Origin: Marinobacter nauticus
GTDB lineage: Bacteria; Pseudomonadota; Gammaproteobacteria; Pseudomonadales; Oleiphilaceae
NCBI RefSeq assembly: GCF_003634635.1
Contig: NZ_RBJB01000006.1
Coordinates: forward strand, 124,001-188,000
Direction of reading: 5' to 3'
DNA length: 64,000 nucleotides
How positions within the stretch are numbered: position 1 is the first letter of the stretch; each line of letters opens with the position of its first letter. The notes below the pieces were generated by a model. The model was not told the origin of the DNA. It did no database searches and worked only from the letters and a program-made list of their open reading frames with translations. This document shows, piece after piece, positions 52,041 to 61,149 of the stretch. A program made the translations under genes and the position numbers.

Positions 52041-52802
52041 ATGATGAAGAGCGCTTTCATTCTTCCTAGTTTTCTAATTCTCTTTGCCCTACTGCTTACT
52101 GACGCACGGGCAACGGAAGGAGTCATCAAACGATCAACCAGTGGCTTTTGCCATCCGCCGCATAGCCCCTGGTACGACCGAACTCAGAACTACGAGCCTT
52201 TTGAGACCGTCAAAGCTTGCCTCGAGGCCGCTGGACGGCTGCCTGCGGGAATATCGACTGGATCACTGGGTAACGCCATAAAGCCCTCTGAGGCCGCCTC
52301 AGAGGGTCTGGAGGGATATCAGCGATCGGCCTTTGGCCACGGCTGGGATGATGCCAACAATGATTGCCGCAATAGCCGGGCTGAAGCGTTGGTGGCAAGT
52401 TCCACTACACACGTTCAGTTTTCGACGGACACGGGTTGCCGAGTGGTAACAGGCCGATGGGTGAGCGCTTTCACTGGCAAAGTTATCCAGAATGCGTCGG
52501 ATATCGATATTGATCATGTGGTGCCGCTCGCCTGGTCATGGTCTCGCGGCGCTCGCGATTGGAGTGATGAGAGGCGGCTAAGATTCGCAAATGACCCCGC
52601 AAATTTACTTCCCGTCGAAGCTACCTTGAACCGGAGCAAGGGCGCCAAAGGTCCCGACCAGTGGTTGCCTCCCAAAGGCCGGTGCGGTTATGTAGCGAGG
52701 TTCGCTCGGGTGGTACGCGTGTACGATCTTCAGCCCTTGCCCCATGAGACGGCGTGGTTTCAAAGCTTCTTAGACAAGTGCAGGTCATTTAGTAGCGATT
52801 AG
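52041..52802 (+). CDS. Exported HNH endonuclease family protein (DUF1524-type)
   Basis: A 253-residue protein. A signal peptide (SAFILPSFLILFALLLTDARA) is followed by a Cys-containing N-terminal part and the catalytic core DIDIDHVVPLAWSWSRGARD, FANDPANLLPVEATLNRSKG and PDQWLPP at about residues 154-210. The DHVVPL...N...N pattern is the HNH of DUF1524/GmrSD-like and secreted nucleases. It would degrade DNA in the periplasm or outside the cell, for example incoming DNA, or to gain nutrients. ATG at 52041 or 52044. Confidence 0.82.
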   Translation: MMKSAFILPSFLILFALLLTDARATEGVIKRSTSGFCHPPHSPWYDRTQNYEPFETVKACLEAAGRLPAGISTGSLGNAIKPSEAASEGLEGYQRSAFGHGWDDANNDCRNSRAEALVASSTTHVQFSTDTGCRVVTGRWVSAFTGKVIQNASDIDIDHVVPLAWSWSRGARDWSDERRLRFANDPANLLPVEATLNRSKGAKGPDQWLPPKGRCGYVARFARVVRVYDLQPLPHETAWFQSFLDKCRSFSSD

Positions 52803-52849
52803 TAGCGAAATTTACTAATTAGTAAACCGCGTTACTAATCGGTACTAAT
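52798..52849. promoter_or_regulatory. TACTAAT operator cluster upstream of the HipS-like gene
   Basis: A perfect 16-bp palindrome TTTACTAATTAGTAAA (52811-52826) is accompanied by ATTAGTA at 52798-52804 and TACTAAT at 52833-52839 and 52843-52849. Five half-sites in 52 bp, 92 bp before the ATG, look like a repressor operator. No DNA-binding HipB-like protein is adjacent, so the regulator is unknown. Confidence 0.65.
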
Positions 52850-52941
52850 GGACCAGTTTATGAGACGTAGTGAATGTCATTGGAAAAGCTTCCCTCTCAA
52901 ATGCTTTACTATGAGTTGATGAGGACGGAGCACAGAAGACC

Positions 52942-53490
52942 ATGACGAACAAAAGGCCCACCGAGAAGGAGCTTCTGGAAGGGTTGGACAAGCACACTTC
53001 CCACGCGGATGAGCTCGCCAAGCCACTAGCTCACGAACTGACACCACTCGAGCGCCTTAAAGGTTCTGTGGAACGTTATGAGCGCCCAATGGAGCCTGTT
53101 TGGGATGAATGGTTCGATTCAGAAGATCCCGCCACAGACGACTTCATGGCTGAAGAGACATCTTTTATGAGACGTACCAGTACAAAAGCAGCCGTGTATA
53201 TGGACGGTAGCTTGGCTGGCTACCTCGAAAGATTCGGTAGTCGGGTTCGATTTCAATACGATAAGCAGTATCTGCTATTCGGGCGGCGCCTAAGCCTCAG
53301 TCTCCCACTGCAGTCGGAACCATTCGAATCAGAGGGATTGCCGGCCTATTTCAGTGGTTTGTGTTCCGAAGGATGGCTGAGGCGCATACAGGCATTCGAA
53401 CAACGAATCGACCCGGACGATTTATTCACATTACTGATCAACAACGGGCTGGACCTCGCTGGGGCAGTCACAATCGAACCAATCGACTGA
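52942..53490 (+). CDS. HipA N-subdomain-1 protein without a kinase (HipS-like)
   Basis: A 182-residue protein. The C-terminal ~110 residues match the N-terminal subdomain of HipA: AAVYMDGSLAGYLERFGS, FQYDKQYLLFGRRLSLSLPL, LPAYFSGLCSEGWLRRI and DDLFTLLINNGLDLAGAV. The kinase core that should follow is missing, since the reading frame ends there. In HipBST such a short protein (HipS) is the antitoxin. The N-terminal ~70 residues (LLEGLDKHTSHADELAKPL, ERYERPMEPVWDEWFDSED) resemble an antitoxin-tail region. It is either a truncated HipA or an orphan HipS-type gene; no kinase gene lies next to it. Confidence 0.75.
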   Translation: MTNKRPTEKELLEGLDKHTSHADELAKPLAHELTPLERLKGSVERYERPMEPVWDEWFDSEDPATDDFMAEETSFMRRTSTKAAVYMDGSLAGYLERFGSRVRFQYDKQYLLFGRRLSLSLPLQSEPFESEGLPAYFSGLCSEGWLRRIQAFEQRIDPDDLFTLLINNGLDLAGAVTIEPID

Positions 53491-53536
53491 ATGGAACAAA
53501 TGATCCTTCAGATGACTCAGCACAAAACCAAAACCC

Positions 53537-54145
53537 TCAGGAATTGTCTGAGATGGGAATTGTCAGCAGTTCCGATTCCAACGACCAGTCCATGAACGGC
53601 AGCAGCCTTACAATGTTGCGAGCATCGTCCACGCCCCGATGATGGTTGCCCTCGAAAACCAGATCATGAAAGGCCAGTGCGTTGGCCAGACCGTTCTTTT
53701 TCTTTTGGCCGGTTGTTCTACGCCAGATCCGCTTTAGGTTCAGGTGAGCGCACGATAGAATTTTCGGCTGCGCCCCATCCAAACGGCTCTGGGCTTCCAA
53801 ATGCAATCGGTCGTAGTTGCCCCAGCTACACCACACGAAGTCATCCGACAAATCACCCAACCAGTCGTTCATGGCCTCAACTGCTTGCGGCAGAGTCATC
53901 GCTGAGTCAACCATCGACTGAGTGATGCCGGTCAGCTCGGTGCAGAAATCGCTTAACAGGGGATTTCGGGACGGTCTTACGAAAAAAGAGTGCACGTCGA
54001 GTAGATCCCCCTGTCGATTGGCTAAAGCACAACCGAGTTCGATAATTTCCATATTATGGATGCTTTGGGGCACCCCACCCGGCGTGTACTGGTCACTCCA
54101 GCAGGTGGCTTCCAGGTCCACAACCAACAAATTGGGTTCGGTCAT
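53537..54145 (-). CDS. DEDDh 3'-5' exonuclease family protein (ERI-1/KapD-like)
   Basis: A 202-residue DnaQ-fold exonuclease. ExoI is VVDLEATCW (Asp, Glu), ExoII is CSWGNYDRLHLEAQ (Asp), ExoIII is HRGVDDARN (His, Asp), so all four metal ligands and the catalytic His are present. The ELTGITQSMVDSA segment is typical of ERI-1-like enzymes. The ATG at 54145 has AGGTGAG seven bases upstream; an in-frame extension to 54346 is not used. It faces the HipS-like gene and could act on RNA or DNA ends. Confidence 0.85.
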   Translation of the reverse strand: MTEPNLLVVDLEATCWSDQYTPGGVPQSIHNMEIIELGCALANRQGDLLDVHSFFVRPSRNPLLSDFCTELTGITQSMVDSAMTLPQAVEAMNDWLGDLSDDFVWCSWGNYDRLHLEAQSRLDGAQPKILSCAHLNLKRIWRRTTGQKKKNGLANALAFHDLVFEGNHHRGVDDARNIVRLLPFMDWSLESELLTIPISDNS

Positions 54146-54668
54146 ACTCAGCTCACCTTTTTTTACCGCCAATGCCGGGAATAGTCTCGTCAGAGAGGTT
54201 ACTGCATTGACGAGATTGCTTAAACAAGTGGGCGAAGAGTTGAACTGATGGACAGAGCGACAAGGAGACGCGCAAAGCGGAGAGAGCGGATGAATCGGAT
54301 GGCCGCGCCGGCGGCAAGATTCAATGGCGTCTAGCCTTACTGGCACGACCCGATCAATGTTTTCACTTTGAGGACAGAAAGCCGCAGAGAACTGGAAATC
54401 GCAGTACGAAGCCAGTCCTCTCCCTGGCAGTCACACCACTTTGCAGGTGTCGCGTTCGCCTGGCATCCGTGCCGGCGGTGAGCCGTTGATCTTCCTAACC
54501 GACAGACTCCCGGATAGCATAATTGTCCCCATCAATGATTACCATGCAGCCGTTCGCGGAATCGCGAATGAGACACAAAAAGTTCACAGAATTTGGCCGC
54601 GAGAATTCAAAAAAAATGAATGGGACTTTATTCTCAGACATTCAGATAACTGAAAAGGGACCACCCCC
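54146..54668. other. Intergenic region before the second helicase
   Basis: 523 bp. It may hold the promoters of the divergent exonuclease and helicase genes. An open frame at 54441-54653 (70 codons) overlaps no known family and has no good Shine-Dalgarno. No gene is supported. Confidence 0.35.
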
Positions 54669-56663
54669 ATGGAAGGCTCCAGACCAACATACTCAAAGAC
54701 AGTACTTCCGCTAAAAAGAAGCTCAGTTCTCGACTTACTGAACAGGTCCAATCAGGATGAAACTCTCGAAGCCCTCAAAGCGCTCAATCGACCAGAAATT
54801 CTAAGTGTGCTGCTACTCAGCAAAGTGAGAAGTCTCGCTGATAAACCACTCAAGGCCGCAGATTTAATTCAGTTCCAGCTAAACGACTTGTTTGAGCAAA
54901 CGAAGAGTTTGGAGGTGTATCGAGCACTCCGTGATCACATCGAGAGTACCTTTAGCCCTAAAGCGCTGCGAAAAGGTTTGGACTTGCTCCCACGATTAGG
55001 GGTGGATTTGCAACACGACTCAGAGTGGGATGCACCCGATCCGACGCACGCAAACGGCTCAGTTAACCCTGAATTCAACACGGAGATCATCAATCGACGG
55101 CTGGGAAAGGTTCCGCGGAATGCAAGCCCCGACGTAAGAGCCACAGGCCTAAACGATCGCCAGTATCGAATCTTCTCAGTGGTTCGGAATGACCCCGAAG
55201 AGCACCTTCATGTCCAAGGTTTTGGTGGCGTAGGGAAAACGCATCTGATTAGGCAGATATACCGTGATTTGCCTGATAAGCATGCCGCTGTCCTCGCACA
55301 GACACGAGCGCAGTTGGACGCGTTAACCCAGGGTCTGGACGGTCCTGTAAATAAGTTCACGTTCGCCAATTTAGCTTGGGCTCATCTTACTGGAGCAGGC
55401 GTGCCCCGATCTTTGATTTCGAGGGACAGGACAGGATCTGACTATAACGTGACTGATCTCACTATCGCTCGCAATATGGGATTTACTCAGATCGGAGCCA
55501 TGAGCCCGGAGGAAGTCGCCAAGAACGTCGTTCGGAAAATCTTATATCAATTCTGCGAATCAACCGACTTAAGAGTCACGGAACAGCATTTAATTAAGAA
55601 ACATCGTTCACTGCGGTTTGACGATCAAATTCGTCTGATTGACTACACGCAAAGGTATTGGGATGAGCTGATCAGTGAGCGCTCCTCAAAGTGGCAGCCG
55701 CTTCGCACTTACCACCTGATTAAATTGGCCTCTCTTGTACCGACCAAGAAAGCGATCAGAATTTATACCGGCGAAGGACTTGAGCAGAGAGCTATCGATC
55801 TGAAATTTGCGATTGTTGACGAAGCCCATGATTTGACACCAGCACTTACGCAGCTTTTGTACAGCACCGGCGTGTCCGTCTGCTCGCTCAGTGATTCCTT
55901 CCAGAGAATTGGTGGGCAGCCTCCTGCAATTCCAACGAGCATCAGGAAGAAAGAAATTGAGCTTTCCATGCGCGCCGGACCCGAAATGGATTCGGTCGTT
56001 AACCCGATACTTAGTGTTCACCCGCGATTCCAAAACATGAAGCCTTTCGAGGGCGTTCGGGATACAAGTACGAAAATCCATTTTTATGATGTACGAAGGA
56101 TACCCAACTCTGCATACACAATATTGTGCGGCAGCCAATTCTCCATCTTCGAATACTTACACCAGATGGTGAACTCCCACTCTACAGTAGCGCTTCTACC
56201 GGCAACGCACTCTGACTTTATCTATTTTTCGGAAAGCTTATTTCGGCTTCGAAAGGGCCAAAGAGGCCGGCACCCATTGCTCTTCAAGTATGCCAACTGG
56301 GACGAGCTGACAGCGGCATTTGGAAACTGGTTCGTCTTTCAAAAGATTGGGCGAATGTTTGAAAAAGGCTATTCAGAGGAGGATTTCCGGAATGTTGCTT
56401 CGAGGATCGGGGAGCTGGGTAAGACCGACTACGTCATAGGCTTAGTCGATCACTCCAAAAACTGGCAATTTCCAAACGTCATGGTTAGCCCAGAGCTGTT
56501 CTCGCCACAAAAGAACGAGACCTTCATTTCGGATAACCTTTCTCGGGTATACCTCGCCATAACCCGGGCCCAGAGGAATCTGGCCATTCCAAAAGGCTAT
56601 GAGACATTCGTTGAGAGCATCAAAGATGTGGTTACTCAAAAGCGGGGACAAACTCTTCGCTAA
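54669..56663 (+). CDS. Second SF1-type helicase, partly degenerate motifs
   Basis: A 664-residue UvrD/Rep-like protein. The first ~170 residues are an unknown helical domain. Then Walker A VQGFGGVGKTHLIRQI near residue 182-193, motif II FAIVDEAHDLTPAL, a degenerate motif III (VSVCSLSDSFQRIGGQP for GDxxQxIY), a motif-V-like VIGLVDHSKNWQFPNVMV and motif VI VYLAITRAQRNLAI. The core is intact enough to hydrolyse ATP. The gene ends near the gin operon with 313 bp between. As an orphan it may be the ATPase of a defence or repair module. The ATG at 54669 is the first good start; others lie downstream. Confidence 0.75.
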   Translation: MEGSRPTYSKTVLPLKRSSVLDLLNRSNQDETLEALKALNRPEILSVLLLSKVRSLADKPLKAADLIQFQLNDLFEQTKSLEVYRALRDHIESTFSPKALRKGLDLLPRLGVDLQHDSEWDAPDPTHANGSVNPEFNTEIINRRLGKVPRNASPDVRATGLNDRQYRIFSVVRNDPEEHLHVQGFGGVGKTHLIRQIYRDLPDKHAAVLAQTRAQLDALTQGLDGPVNKFTFANLAWAHLTGAGVPRSLISRDRTGSDYNVTDLTIARNMGFTQIGAMSPEEVAKNVVRKILYQFCESTDLRVTEQHLIKKHRSLRFDDQIRLIDYTQRYWDELISERSSKWQPLRTYHLIKLASLVPTKKAIRIYTGEGLEQRAIDLKFAIVDEAHDLTPALTQLLYSTGVSVCSLSDSFQRIGGQPPAIPTSIRKKEIELSMRAGPEMDSVVNPILSVHPRFQNMKPFEGVRDTSTKIHFYDVRRIPNSAYTILCGSQFSIFEYLHQMVNSHSTVALLPATHSDFIYFSESLFRLRKGQRGRHPLLFKYANWDELTAAFGNWFVFQKIGRMFEKGYSEEDFRNVASRIGELGKTDYVIGLVDHSKNWQFPNVMVSPELFSPQKNETFISDNLSRVYLAITRAQRNLAIPKGYETFVESIKDVVTQKRGQTLR

Positions 56664-56976
56664 ACCACGATGCAGGAAAGCTGACCTGCACCGAAGCGTT
56701 CTTAGCACCCAATTCCAAGCGGCGTTTTAGGGAAACGCTCATCAAATCGAAGGACCCTGGACCGCGCGAGCCGCCCTCTTATAAAACCATGGGCGCTCAA
56801 AGACGCCCTCATTCGGCCTCACCAAAACCGGATAATCCGTCGTGCCTCGATACGATTTAAGGCCCTGATTCGATGGCGGCATCCAGGTCAGTAGTTTGAA
56901 GACGCAAGGGATCCGCAAACAGATGTGGAATATCCCGATCTGCCCCATGTCCATACTCATACCGAACTAGGCTCCC
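56664..56976. other. Junction between cargo and gin operon
   Basis: 313 bp between the convergent helicase and ginD. It contains a weak GGGCG/CGCCC hairpin at 56791-56808 and a 72-codon open frame at 56742-56960 that may or may not be a gene. Confidence 0.35.
56742..56960 (-). CDS. Possible small gene downstream of ginD
   Basis: A 72-codon frame that begins MSMDMGQIGIFHICLRI 17 bp after the ginD stop, with GGAG 11 bases upstream. No family is recognised, and the frame runs through a hairpin, so it may be noise. Listed because of its place at the end of the gin operon. Confidence 0.25.
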   Translation of the reverse strand: MSMDMGQIGIFHICLRIPCVFKLLTWMPPSNQGLKSYRGTTDYPVLVRPNEGVFERPWFYKRAARAVQGPSI

Positions 56977-57393
56977 TTATTTAGCGCTTTTAGTGCTGGT
57001 GCCAAAGTCTTGCGGTGGTAGGGGTCTATCCAACTGCTCCATGGTTAACCCCCTCGACAAGGCGTTGTATTGCCAGCGAACAAACCTTTCAAGTAATGCC
57101 TCATTTGCTCTTTCCAGAGCCACCACTTTTTCAGCCAACTGTTCGATTCGCTTATGCGCGACATCGATAGAGTTGGGCCTGGCGTAGTATTGCCCTTTGA
57201 CCTTCAGCCGCTCTTTGGTTTGTTTATAGGTCTCTTTAATCTCAAACTTGCGGTGTAACGATTGTCGCGTGGTTGAAATTCCCAGCTTTTCTTCGCACGC
57301 ATCAACAAGCAGATTCCAGGTAAGCTCGTAGCGCCACTCGTGCAGCATTCTGACAATTTTCTTCACATCATTTTGAGTTAAGTGCTTTGCCAC
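56977..57393 (-). CDS. ginD: Small helical protein of the integrase operon (GinD/TnpC-like)
   Basis: A 138-residue protein with an N-terminal helix-turn-helix-like part (MAKHLTQNDVKKIVRMLHEW, ACEEKLGISTTRQSLHRKFE) and a C-terminal coiled coil (HKRIEQLAEKVVALERANE). It is the fourth gene after three tyrosine recombinases, as in GInts and in Tn554 (TnpC). In GInts it is essential for integration and excision. It is 2 bp from ginC. Confidence 0.75.
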   Translation of the reverse strand: MAKHLTQNDVKKIVRMLHEWRYELTWNLLVDACEEKLGISTTRQSLHRKFEIKETYKQTKERLKVKGQYYARPNSIDVAHKRIEQLAEKVVALERANEALLERFVRWQYNALSRGLTMEQLDRPLPPQDFGTSTKSAK

Positions 57394-57395
57394 AA

Positions 57396-59585
57396 CTACC
57401 TCCCCAGAATGCCTCTTAGACGCTGCAGATCGGCAGCTTTTTTATCCTGAGGCGCGGCTAGATTGGCTTTTTCTGAACGCTTGGTTTCTCCACGCATCTC
57501 AATGGATCGATTGAGCGGTGTAAAGCCATCGTCAGTGGCCCTGATGACAGCACCATCTTCGATCTCGGGATTTTCCAAAATTGAGATAAGCTGATTCGCT
57601 GCTTCGTAAGCCTTCATTTTGTGTTCGAGCCAACGATCGGCGCCATCCCACCCGTCATTAGCAGCCGCAGCAGCTTTGTCGAGCTCGACTTTTATATGGT
57701 CCCTCTCAAACTTTATGCGCAGGAGTTTTTCCTCATCACCTTTGATGCATTTGTGCTTTTTACAGGTAATGCAGCCGCGGTATTTGCCGCATGGCTCTTG
57801 AGAAAAATCATGTTCACACCGCCCGTAGATAGTAACGTGGGCAATGCGATCACCACGACTGGTGTCCCCTCCGACTTCAGAAACTAGAATCGGTTGGTTA
57901 TTTCGAGATCGAGTCGCAAGATTAGAGACGCCTACTGAGGTCTCTTTACCGATTCCGGCCCGACGCATGTTGGCGACCTCTTCCTCTGGGGTCATATGGT
58001 TGTATACCGGGTTCTGAGAAACATCTGCTCTACCAGACCACCGCGCAATTTCTAACTGGCCCAAATGACCTTTGTTCGCAATCGTGTTGATGTAGTGCCG
58101 GAACTGGTGAGTTGTCAAAGCGTATCGATCGCCAACATAACCCCAACGATCAAACAGATTGAGATAGTCGCGGCCCTCAGACACTTTAGTAAGGTCTATA
58201 TTCACGGTATTACTCGTGAACCGCTCTAGGTTATAAAGCTGCGTCGGCCGGTTTCTAGAGGTAGCGAGTGCATTTTCAAAGAAACAGAAAAGAGCATCGC
58301 TGTACTTAGTGATTTTTTTATCACTCACATAGGGAAACGATGGCGGCAGCCAGCATTGCCTCAATACTGTATTGAGTTTTCTGAGTGTCAAATTGCATGT
58401 TGAAGATGAATCTCCACGACCTATGCCTTCTAGGCTGTTAATCCCCTCATTGAGGATTTTCCATGCCTCTGGATAGCGCGCTTCACCACCACTTTTTTTG
58501 AGTAAAGCAATTCGAGATTTGAGAGCCTGTTTGAGCGAGGTCTTAGCCGTGCGGCCTTCTGCAAGATTGAGCGCGGCAAGTGCCTGCAAAGGGGTAAGTA
58601 AGGCATCTGCTTCAATCTTTGGACAATTAGGATGCGGCGGGAACTCATCCGGATTTTGCTCAAGCCAGTTCGCAAGTGCCCTAGCATCCTCAGTAACTTC
58701 GACAATCCGCCTGACAGCTTCTTTGTATACCGGCACCATGGTTTCTGGAATGGGCTTGTTGTGCTGCCCATAACCTTTTTCGCCATGCCATTTAACGAAA
58801 ACCTCTACCTTCCCATCTTGGGTTATCTTTTCAATAAACGGTGCTTTTACAGCCTCGTTCACTTCTCCAATTCGTGCAGGAGCGCACAATAGAATTGCTG
58901 CCGTCGAGGTTGTCACGATATCCCTGATAGCAATAGGGCGGCTGGCAAAGATCTCGGCAATCGCATCCATTACCTCCGTGCTCGGCAACTTTTTATCTGC
59001 ATCTTCCTTGCGCTTTTGATGGTTCAGCGAGAGGTCTTTTTGCTTCGAAATCGGGTTTTTCCAGGTAAGAGGCGCCAACACCATCTTTTTTTCGCTCAGA
59101 AAAGCGGCAAGCTTTTGAAGCGCACCGCCGATGTGATAAGCACGACCCTCCGAAAAATGCGCTTTAGCGATTTCCGCTGCTCGGTCAAACACCGATTCAT
59201 TACACAGAGTGATGTCTGCTGCACCTCTCAAATCGAGAAGAGCGACTTCAATCGCTCGCACTACGGGAATTTCCAGCATGCTCTTCGTTCGCTGGATCGC
59301 CTGGTGATAGAGAAAATAAGCTTTTGCAAAATCGATGATCTTTTCATCTAAAATTTCGTCATCTTGAAGTGGAGGGTTTGCGTTTTTGCGCAACCGAGGG
59401 GCATTTATGCCGAGTTTCACAAACCCTGCCCCTTTCAGCCAATCGGTCCAGTTTACCGCACTCCATTTAAGCGGGTAGTTGGGTAGATCAAACGCCGTAA
59501 TGCGCTTTACATCAGCGATGAATGCCGACACGTTTTCTTCAGCAGAAACTTGTCCGCGGGGCTTAAAATGAATGACATCAGCCAT
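57396..59585 (-). CDS. ginC: Tyrosine recombinase GinC-like (large)
   Basis: A 729-residue recombinase. The C-terminal catalytic domain has ARIGEVNEAV (first Arg), TTHQFRHYINTI (HxxR) and RWSGRADVSQNPVYNHMT (second conserved site and nucleophilic Tyr). A Cys cluster (CEHDFSQEPCGKYRGC then ITCKKHKC) lies near residue 620, as in GInt and Tn554 TnpB-type integrases. It overlaps ginB by 8 bp. Confidence 0.85.
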   Translation of the reverse strand: MADVIHFKPRGQVSAEENVSAFIADVKRITAFDLPNYPLKWSAVNWTDWLKGAGFVKLGINAPRLRKNANPPLQDDEILDEKIIDFAKAYFLYHQAIQRTKSMLEIPVVRAIEVALLDLRGAADITLCNESVFDRAAEIAKAHFSEGRAYHIGGALQKLAAFLSEKKMVLAPLTWKNPISKQKDLSLNHQKRKEDADKKLPSTEVMDAIAEIFASRPIAIRDIVTTSTAAILLCAPARIGEVNEAVKAPFIEKITQDGKVEVFVKWHGEKGYGQHNKPIPETMVPVYKEAVRRIVEVTEDARALANWLEQNPDEFPPHPNCPKIEADALLTPLQALAALNLAEGRTAKTSLKQALKSRIALLKKSGGEARYPEAWKILNEGINSLEGIGRGDSSSTCNLTLRKLNTVLRQCWLPPSFPYVSDKKITKYSDALFCFFENALATSRNRPTQLYNLERFTSNTVNIDLTKVSEGRDYLNLFDRWGYVGDRYALTTHQFRHYINTIANKGHLGQLEIARWSGRADVSQNPVYNHMTPEEEVANMRRAGIGKETSVGVSNLATRSRNNQPILVSEVGGDTSRGDRIAHVTIYGRCEHDFSQEPCGKYRGCITCKKHKCIKGDEEKLLRIKFERDHIKVELDKAAAAANDGWDGADRWLEHKMKAYEAANQLISILENPEIEDGAVIRATDDGFTPLNRSIEMRGETKRSEKANLAAPQDKKAADLQRLRGILGR

Positions 59586-61149
59586 GCTTAAGGTCCTTTC
59601 CTTGGGAATCCAATGCCATCTCTTGCTTCATTGCGGCACAGCGGTTGATGACGTCTTCGACTGCCAAGATTTGGCGATCCAGTATTCCTGCGATGGTCTC
59701 ATCACCCGTGATTTCAAGGTGTCTTTTCCGATCCTCGTAGAGTTCCACTAAGACCTCTTCATGAGGGGCATCCAGCCATGGCTGGAATTTCACACAGGTG
59801 TAACAGGCTACGGGGGCTGCAGCACCGCAGAAACCCATATCTCCGCAGTTCCCGATAGCTTCGTGACCATCCAGGGTCCGGATACGACTGGTTGCATCAG
59901 TACCCCGAATTGCGGAATTTTCAGATTTGACGATCACCCCCGCGAAAGCCTGCGCCAGAGGTGCCATCAGCTTTCCGATACGCATATCAATGCGAGTGGC
60001 TATCTCGGCGGCAGTTTCCGCGTAAACCCCAACGTTCTGATTATCAGTATGGTCGAGCGCCCGCTGTACAAGACCGAGACCGTAACCCTCCCGAACCAGA
60101 TCGGTCGCCAGGGTCCGTCGAAATCGCGACGCACTCAAATGTAGGCATTCTCCTGTGCGCTCTGAACGGATATCAATGACACGTGCAATCCGATCTAGCC
60201 TGCTAGACAGAGAGTTGCGGGTCTCATGATGCTCAGCAGTTATATCTTTTCTTGAGCGCACTTGGCCTACAAGAAATCGGTTGAATCTGGGGAACACCGG
60301 CAGGTGCTCAGCAATAGAACCAATGTCACTTTGAATCTCAGATAATTCATCAGTGACTTGTTCTTTACAAAGCAAAACGGCTTGGTAAAGATCTTCAGAA
60401 ACATCAAAATCTGTAAACTGTTCTCGGTAGTCCTCTCCTCGCTGCTTACCCCTCGGCATACTGACTGTTAACTTGTTATCTTCCACTCTAAAATCGCCAA
60501 AAACTAACTCAGCGACCTGTCTTCGCCTCACACCAAGTTCAGCAAGCAGCTTGACCAATAAATAATCAGAAATTGAAATCCGTTTCGTACCGTAGGCATT
60601 ATTAATGCCTGAAAGAATTCCAGACATTTCAATCGGAGTGAATGGTCCCTGATAAGGACAGGACTCTTTGACCGCTCGTCCTTTCTCATTACCTGAAAAG
60701 ACGATGTTTTGGGTGGCATCAATGAAGTCATTGCTAACTCCCCATAATCCCGATGAATGCCAATATCGGAAAAACCCCCTCAAAGTCGAAAGCTGGTACT
60801 CTTGTTTTTGCCCACGTTTAGCCTTGAGTGAGATAAATTGGATTGGGTCGAGGATATTGATGCCTGGATGGTCATTGACAATCATCGACATGTACTTGAG
60901 GACATTCAGAACGCTATCACCGGAGTTCACTCCTGAAAAACGAGCAGCAGCCAGTCGAAAATAGGGCGCAACTTCTTCTTCGAACAGAGCTTCAATCTTA
61001 CTCATGGATACACCACTGTCCCCGTGATAAACCAACTGCCAGCGATCTTCACTTGGAGTGAACTCACACCCACTACGCGAAATATGGGGACTATTTAATA
61101 GGCGCTCTACTTCAGGAGCAGCCATTTTCTGTGCGGCAAGCATGCTCAT
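59578..61149 (-). CDS. ginB: Tyrosine recombinase GinB-like
   Basis: A 523-residue recombinase. LLAELGVRRRQVAELVFGDF carries the first Arg, SASRFRRTLATDLVREGYG the HxxR box with His replaced by Ser, and RALDHTDNQNVGVYAETA the distal site with Tyr. The C-terminal Cys cluster CGDMGFCGAAAPVACYTC may bind zinc. The altered HxxR box suggests it works with the other two. It overlaps ginA by 4 bp (ATGA). Confidence 0.85.
   Translation of the reverse strand: MSMLAAQKMAAPEVERLLNSPHISRSGCEFTPSEDRWQLVYHGDSGVSMSKIEALFEEEVAPYFRLAAARFSGVNSGDSVLNVLKYMSMIVNDHPGINILDPIQFISLKAKRGQKQEYQLSTLRGFFRYWHSSGLWGVSNDFIDATQNIVFSGNEKGRAVKESCPYQGPFTPIEMSGILSGINNAYGTKRISISDYLLVKLLAELGVRRRQVAELVFGDFRVEDNKLTVSMPRGKQRGEDYREQFTDFDVSEDLYQAVLLCKEQVTDELSEIQSDIGSIAEHLPVFPRFNRFLVGQVRSRKDITAEHHETRNSLSSRLDRIARVIDIRSERTGECLHLSASRFRRTLATDLVREGYGLGLVQRALDHTDNQNVGVYAETAAEIATRIDMRIGKLMAPLAQAFAGVIVKSENSAIRGTDATSRIRTLDGHEAIGNCGDMGFCGAAAPVACYTCVKFQPWLDAPHEEVLVELYEDRKRHLEITGDETIAGILDRQILAVEDVINRCAAMKQEMALDSQGKDLKHG

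Noticed and set aside
54441..54653. 70-codon frame before the second helicase
   Set aside because: No Shine-Dalgarno, no recognised motif, ends just before the helicase start.
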